Positions 60,220 through 64,000 of a stretch of DNA of 64,000 nucleotides are shown piece by piece. Position 1 is the stretch's first letter. Each line of letters begins with the position of its first letter. The position numbers and the translations under genes were made by a program. This stretch comes from Candidatus Hebobacterum abditum (GTDB lineage: Bacteria; Armatimonadota; Hebobacteria; Hebobacterales; Hebobacteraceae). The DNA is taken from contig JALGXW010000031.1 of NCBI GenBank assembly GCA_029821875.1, forward strand, positions 19,499 through 83,498, read 5' to 3'. The notes beneath the pieces were generated by a model. It saw only the letters and a program-made list of their open reading frames with translations. It had not been told where the DNA came from and ran no database searches.

Positions 60220-61123
60220 CGCTCGCCTCCTCTGCCTCCGGCCCGGCAATGCGCACGAAGATGTCATGGAGGGAGGGCCGGCCCAACTCGAAATGAGTCA
60301 CCCGGGCGCTCGACATGATCGCGCCCAGCACCTCCTGCGAGTTCGCGCCCGATTGTAGCCGAAGCTCCTGGAGCTGGCCGCGATCGGTGATCCGTTCGAC
60401 GCCGGGAATGCCCTGGAGACGTGTCGCATCCCCCTCGATGCGGACCCGGACGGTGTCGGTCCCGTACCGGTCCTGGACATCGGCGAGCGTTCCGTCGAGC
60501 ACCTTCTGCCCCTGGAAGATCATGAAGACGAAGTCGCACATGGCCTCGGCGGTGCTCATATCGTGGGTGCTGAAGATGACGGTCGAGCCAGCGGCGCGAA
60601 GCTCGAGGACCGCCTCCTGCAGCACATCCAGGTTGACGGGGTCCAGCCCGGTGAAGGGCTCGTCGAGGATGACCAGCTCGGGCCGGTGCGCGATGGCGGC
60701 GATGAACTGCACCTTCTGGCTCATCCCCTTGCTCAGGGCCTCGACGCGCTTGTCCGCCCAGTCGGCCAGGTCGAGCCGCTCGAGCCAGCGGTCCACGTCG
60801 CCGCTCACGTTGTCGCCATTCTTCAGTCGTCCATAGAAGCGGAGCACATCCCGCACCTTCATCTTCCGATAGAGCCCCCGCTCCTCGGGCAGGTATCCGA
60901 CGCGGTCCATCGCTGCCTCGTGGTGCTCTTGCCCGAGCACGCGGATCGAGCCGGAATCGGGATAGAAGATGCTCATGATCATGCGCAGCGTCGTCGTCTT
61001 CCCCGACCCGTTCGGACCGATGAACCCGTAGACGCTCCCCGCCGGAACGTCCAAGCTGAGATCGTCGACCGCGGTCACGGCGCCGAAGCGCTTCGTGATG
61101 TTCCTTATCTCAACAGCGTTCAC
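60212..61123 (-). CDS. ABC transporter ATP-binding protein
   Basis: The 303-residue subunit has Walker A GFIGPNGSGKTTTLRM, signature LSKGMSQKVQ, Walker B LVILDEPFTGLDP and the H-loop STHDM. The C-terminal DUF4162-like region is typical of NatA-type partners of ABC-2 exporters. GTG 61123 fits the GAGGAAGG site better than GTG 61129. It overlaps the permease gene, so both are made together. Confidence 0.94.
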   Translation of the reverse strand: MNAVEIRNITKRFGAVTAVDDLSLDVPAGSVYGFIGPNGSGKTTTLRMIMSIFYPDSGSIRVLGQEHHEAAMDRVGYLPEERGLYRKMKVRDVLRFYGRLKNGDNVSGDVDRWLERLDLADWADKRVEALSKGMSQKVQFIAAIAHRPELVILDEPFTGLDPVNLDVLQEAVLELRAAGSTVIFSTHDMSTAEAMCDFVFMIFQGQKVLDGTLADVQDRYGTDTVRVRIEGDATRLQGIPGVERITDRGQLQELRLQSGANSQEVLGAIMSSARVTHFELGRPSLHDIFVRIAGPEAEEASDA

Positions 61124-61555
61124 ATCCACAGACCTTCCTCGGAGCACATCAGCGGGGGCCCACTCGCTGGTCGGTTCGACCTCTGGACACCTTCCCGGTC
61201 TGTAGGCGTTGCACCTCCCGTGCCGCCCTTCCCCGGCGAGGTCGGGCCCAGGCGACTCGCCGACGACTGCGGTCAGTCTGGAGGGAGGCGGCCACTCGCT
61301 GCCCCTCCTGCGCGCACCTCTCCGCTTCCGACTCCAGCCGGCGCGCCACCTCCCAGGCCAGCTCGGCGCGCAGCCAGACAGCCTCCAGGCTGCCAGGCAC
61401 TGGCTCTGCATCGGCGGCGCGAGGGCAGCCATTGGCCCGGCGGTCCGCGGGCCTGTCAGTTGGCGTTATCTCACTGTGACTCGTGGTCGCTGGCATCTAC
61501 TCTGCGTCCTCTCATCCCCTCACGTCTCGACGATAGGCGCTGGCGACGAGCCGTG
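61124..61555. other. Intergenic region, possible small open frame only
   Basis: About 430 bases lie between the ABC operon and the winged-helix gene. A minus-strand frame at 61149-61496 (115 codons) has a helical middle and a weak GAGAGGA site, but its Arg-rich composition is what random GC-rich DNA gives, so I do not call a gene. Confidence 0.4.
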
Positions 61556-61879
61556 TCACCCCGGGATGTTGTCGAGTGCCGCTTGCATGCTCTCTCGATA
61601 GCGCTCAAAGGCTGCCCGGCCCCCCTCTGTCAGCCGCACCATCGTGTGGGGCTTCTTCCCCTTGAAAGACTTCTCGACGTGGACGTAGCCGGCATCCTCC
61701 AACTTCGAAATGTGAGACGACAGGTTCCCCCAGGTCAAGTTGGTCTGTCGCTGGAGGAAGAGGAAGTCGGCCGCCTCCACCACATAGAGGTGCGCCATGA
61801 TGAGGAACCGGGCCGGCTCGTGGATGAGCCGGTCGATGTCGGTGATGGGTTCCTTGCCGCGGTCCCTAGTCCCGCTCAT
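61556..61879 (-). CDS. Winged-helix DNA-binding regulator
   Basis: The 107-residue protein resembles the MarR/PadR-like winged-helix group: RLIHEPARFLIMAHLYVVE, TWGNLSSHISKLEDAGYVHV as the recognition helix, and KPHTMVRLTEGGRAAFERY in the wing. It starts inside the end of the upstream membrane-protein gene (14-base overlap) and probably controls the tandem membrane-protein genes and the downstream ABC exporter. Confidence 0.9.
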   Translation of the reverse strand: MSGTRDRGKEPITDIDRLIHEPARFLIMAHLYVVEAADFLFLQRQTNLTWGNLSSHISKLEDAGYVHVEKSFKGKKPHTMVRLTEGGRAAFERYRESMQAALDNIPG

Positions 61880-62465
61880 TGAGGGCCTCCGAAGCGGGCT
61901 CGGGGTATCGCCGCCGAAGGAGGACCAGCTGTCCGCTGCCGATGGTGATGAGGATGGCGCCCAGGGCGGCGAGCTGGTAGGATTCAGCACAGCAGACCCC
62001 AAGCCGAGCCAGCATGGCCCCGCCGCCGCCGCTGAGGAGGAAGACCGGGGCGAGGGCGCAGGCGATCTTCGATCTGCTGGCCACTGCGATGACGAGGGCG
62101 GCGACGGCGAGGACGGCCCCCCAGTAGATCGGTCCGGCGAAGCTGATGTTGAGCCTCTCCAGGAACATGGCCCCGACGAAGACCGAGATGACCGCCCCGA
62201 TCGCGAGGACGATAGTCAGAGGGTTCTGCTTGGTGGGGAGCTTCGCGTAGCCGAGACGGGGGTAGATGAGGCGGCGGCGGAGGCTCTCCGCGAGCCAGGC
62301 CCAGACGCCAACGGCGAAGGTCGTGGCCCAGGCCTGGCGGTGGTCGTAGAAGAACACCGCCAGGAAGATCAGCGAGAGACCGGCGACGATGAGGGTAATC
62401 CCGTCGTTGTGATAGCGGGCGCGTACACTACGCTCGATCTCTTTCAGGTTGACGTGTTCAGCCAT
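61866..62465 (-). CDS. Tandem-array membrane protein, copy 1
   Basis: The 199-residue protein has the array's shared layout: soluble start VNLKEIERSVRARYHNDGI, a pair of TM helices, a cytoplasmic loop with RRLIYPRLGYAKL, and three to four more TM helices. It ends in a charged tail. It is the copy next to the regulator. Function is not known. Confidence 0.7.
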   Translation of the reverse strand: MAEHVNLKEIERSVRARYHNDGITLIVAGLSLIFLAVFFYDHRQAWATTFAVGVWAWLAESLRRRLIYPRLGYAKLPTKQNPLTIVLAIGAVISVFVGAMFLERLNISFAGPIYWGAVLAVAALVIAVASRSKIACALAPVFLLSGGGGAMLARLGVCCAESYQLAALGAILITIGSGQLVLLRRRYPEPASEALNERD

Positions 62466-62486
62466 GATTCGGTGACCCCCCTTGCG

Positions 62487-63116
62487 CTACGCGCTGCTCT
62501 GGTTGTCGGCGTAGCCGGGATGCGAACGCAGGAATCGGATGAGCATGACGGCTCCGGCGAGTGCAGAGAGAGCACCCAGGCAGATCAGGTAGGCGGCGAT
62601 GTTGTCCATTCTGGCGGGCAGCCGCGGCGACCCCGCGGCGAAGCCGCCCCCCAGGGCGACGAGGGCGAAGATGAGGTAGCGGACGCGCCCGGACTTGGAG
62701 TAGAGATGCCAGCATGCGCCGATGAGGCAGAGACCGATCCAGACCGGCAACCATCGGTACCACTCAGCAGTGGTAAGTCGGCCAAGGAGCGTAAGGGCGA
62801 CGGCGACCAGCACGCCGGTGGCGAGAATGTAGAGGAGGATGCCCGCCACAAGTGGCGCGGGCTTCTCGTCGCGCAGGACAACCTCGCCGAGCCGCGGGTA
62901 GGTGAGGCGACGCTTGAGCTTCTCGCTCGACCGGCGGAACAGGAACAGCATCATCCCACAGAAGCAGAGCAAGACAGTCCCCGCGGCCGGGTCGGCGATC
63001 ACGAGGCCCCACATGATCAGCAGGAGCCCCGCCAGTATTTCCAGGATCCCGTCCTGGAGGGAATCCCGGTAGACTTTCTGCTCGAGTTGTTTGAGATCAA
63101 TGTGTTGGGAAGGCAT
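62487..63116 (-). CDS. Tandem-array membrane protein, copy 2
   Basis: The 209-residue paralogue starts IDLKQLEQKVYRDSLQDGI and has RRLTYPRLGEVVL in the loop, followed by four TM helices and MLIRFLRSHPGY. The YPRxG motif and the N-terminal L-x-x-L-E-x-x-x-Y are shared with its neighbours. Upstream and downstream genes are 20-27 bases away, indicating one operon. Confidence 0.75.
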   Translation of the reverse strand: MPSQHIDLKQLEQKVYRDSLQDGILEILAGLLLIMWGLVIADPAAGTVLLCFCGMMLFLFRRSSEKLKRRLTYPRLGEVVLRDEKPAPLVAGILLYILATGVLVAVALTLLGRLTTAEWYRWLPVWIGLCLIGACWHLYSKSGRVRYLIFALVALGGGFAAGSPRLPARMDNIAAYLICLGALSALAGAVMLIRFLRSHPGYADNQSSA

Positions 63117-63142
63117 AGCAGCGGTCCTTTCTGGTCGGCGAG

Positions 63143-63772
63143 CTAGGAGGTCTCGTTTGCGCGTGCCTCTGAAGGAAGTGAGTGGTCACGCAAGAACCTG
63201 ACAAGGACAACGACGCCGGCAAGCACAAAGAAGAGGCCCATGCCAAGCAGATAGACGGCGAGTCGGTCCTCAGGCGACCTCAGGTTGAGCAGAGATGCGA
63301 GGAGGCCTGTTCCGGCCGCGAGCACGGCGAAGACGCTGTAGCGCACACTCCCCGACTTGGCGTGGGCATGCGCGAGGGCGCCGACGAGCATCATGCCGAC
63401 GAACAACGGGAGCCATTTCCACCAGACCGCGGAGTCGTGGCGGCCTCCGAAGATGGCGAGGGCGATCACCATGGCGGCAGCGACGATGAAGATGAAGGAG
63501 AGAACGCCGGGCAGGACTGCTCGCGCCGGCTCGGGACGCAGCTTGACCTGGCCCACGCGGGGATAGGTGAGGCGGGCCCGTATGAGCTCCCAGCCGCGGG
63601 GTTGGACTATGAGCAGTGCTACGACCAGCGCCGCGCTGGCCGGACCGCGGAAGGCGACGAACGCGGCCCACGCGAGAACGGTTATGCCGAGGGCGAGCTC
63701 GACGATGCCGTCCTGCTGCGCTTCTCTGTAGGCGCGCCGCTCAAGTTCCTCAAGGCTGATAGTCTCCGACAT
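63143..63772 (-). CDS. Tandem-array membrane protein, copy 3
   Basis: The 209-residue copy starts ISLEELERRAYREAQQDGI and has RARLTYPRVGQVKL and VLVRFLRDHSL. It is closest in layout to copy 2 (WKWLPLFVGMM against YRWLPVWIGLC). Its N-terminal helix and YPRVG loop are likely cytoplasmic. No catalytic residues are evident. Confidence 0.75.
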   Translation of the reverse strand: MSETISLEELERRAYREAQQDGIVELALGITVLAWAAFVAFRGPASAALVVALLIVQPRGWELIRARLTYPRVGQVKLRPEPARAVLPGVLSFIFIVAAAMVIALAIFGGRHDSAVWWKWLPLFVGMMLVGALAHAHAKSGSVRYSVFAVLAAGTGLLASLLNLRSPEDRLAVYLLGMGLFFVLAGVVVLVRFLRDHSLPSEARANETS

Positions 63773-63796
63773 GATAACTCTCCTTCGTTCGGCGGC

Positions 63797-64000
63797 TTAG
63801 CCGTTGCTCTCCATCGCCGGCTCGGCTGCGAGCGGGTACTCGCGCAGGAACCGGACGAGCAGGATTAGGCCGATGATGAGCATGGGTGCGGAGGCGATCG
63901 AGTAGGCGAGCGGCCACCCGTAGGGAAGCTGCGCCGGGCCATGCAGGAGCACGGCCAACGGGAACGCGGCCGCGTAGAGCACCGCGTAGGCGTAGAGCCG
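63797..64000 (-). CDS. Tandem-array membrane protein, copy 4, C-terminal fragment
   Basis: Only the last 67 residues are inside the window. They contain two TM helices and end LVRFLREYPLAAEP, matching the VRFLR-x-x-x-L end of copies 2 and 3. The gene's start lies beyond the right edge. Confidence 0.7.
   Translation of the reverse strand, partial: RLYAYAVLYAAAFPLAVLLHGPAQLPYGWPLAYSIASAPMLIIGLILLVRFLREYPLAAEPAMESNG

Noticed and set aside
61149..61496. 115-codon minus-strand frame as a small gene
   Set aside because: Only a weak ribosome site and an Arg-rich sequence without domain; recorded as intergenic.
61797..63146. Plus-strand 449-codon frame opposite the membrane-protein array
   Set aside because: Asp/Glu/Gly-rich shadow; the minus strand gives four matching paralogues.

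Overview
The window is a GC-rich, gene-dense bacterial chromosome segment with no rRNA, tRNA, CRISPR array or insertion sequence that I can see. An [NiFe]-hydrogenase, a Ni-CO dehydrogenase and the tetrahydrofolate part of the Wood-Ljungdahl pathway point to an anaerobic or facultative hydrogen/one-carbon metabolism. Glycosidases, sulfatase-fold hydrolases, an ADP-ribosylglycohydrolase-type protein and UroD-like genes resemble gene content of uncultured phyla such as Armatimonadota or Planctomycetota. That placement is a guess, because no phylogenetic marker in the window settles it. parA, parB, a parS site and rsmG suggest the 50-55 kb region lies near the replication origin.

Layout. 0-13 kb, minus strand: [NiFe]-hydrogenase subunits, folD, fchA, fhs, cooS, cooT and hydrogenase maturation genes hypE, hypD, hypC and hypF, with a beta-propeller gene between hypC and hypF. 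The FolD has lost two residues needed for cyclohydrolase chemistry and sits beside a separate cyclohydrolase (FchA). 13-19 kb: comF, two ion antiporter/permease genes, a CBS protein and an ADP-ribosylglycohydrolase-like gene. 19-25 kb: an apparent arsenic-type locus (MerR-thioredoxin fusion regulator, three DGC-type cysteine proteins, aquaglyceroporin, PiT permease, arsenate-reductase-like gene broken by an 11-bp tandem duplication), then an amidohydrolase and a cupin.

25.4-39.7 kb is the most unusual region. It holds five alkaline-phosphatase-superfamily hydrolases plus one sulfatase-fold protein with Thr in place of the formylglycine cysteine, ATP sulfurylase, APS kinase, two ribbon-helix-helix proteins, a DUF2061 membrane protein and an unrecognised membrane protein. 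Five unrelated proteins here (sulfatase-fold, both ribbon-helix-helix proteins, DUF2061 and APS kinase) end in the same short amphipathic tail, roughly R-L-x-x-L-G-Y-(L/I/V). This looks like a shared C-terminal tag or docking peptide and is my main candidate for an undescribed system. The locus would make PAPS, yet no sulfotransferase or PAPS reductase is present.

40-50 kb: SixA-like phosphatase, ABC-class ATPase, a secreted glycosidase with a nucleotidyltransferase, an S9 peptidase, a DJ-1/PfpI protein and a UroD-like protein. 50-55 kb: parA/parB with parS inside parB, a DUF2089 operon with a near-consensus, apparently leaderless promoter, a GAF protein and rsmG. 55-59 kb: a carbohydrate operon (PfkB kinase, GH4, clan-A-like glycosidase). 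59-64 kb: ABC-2 exporter, a winged-helix regulator and four tandem paralogous membrane proteins, the last cut by the window edge.
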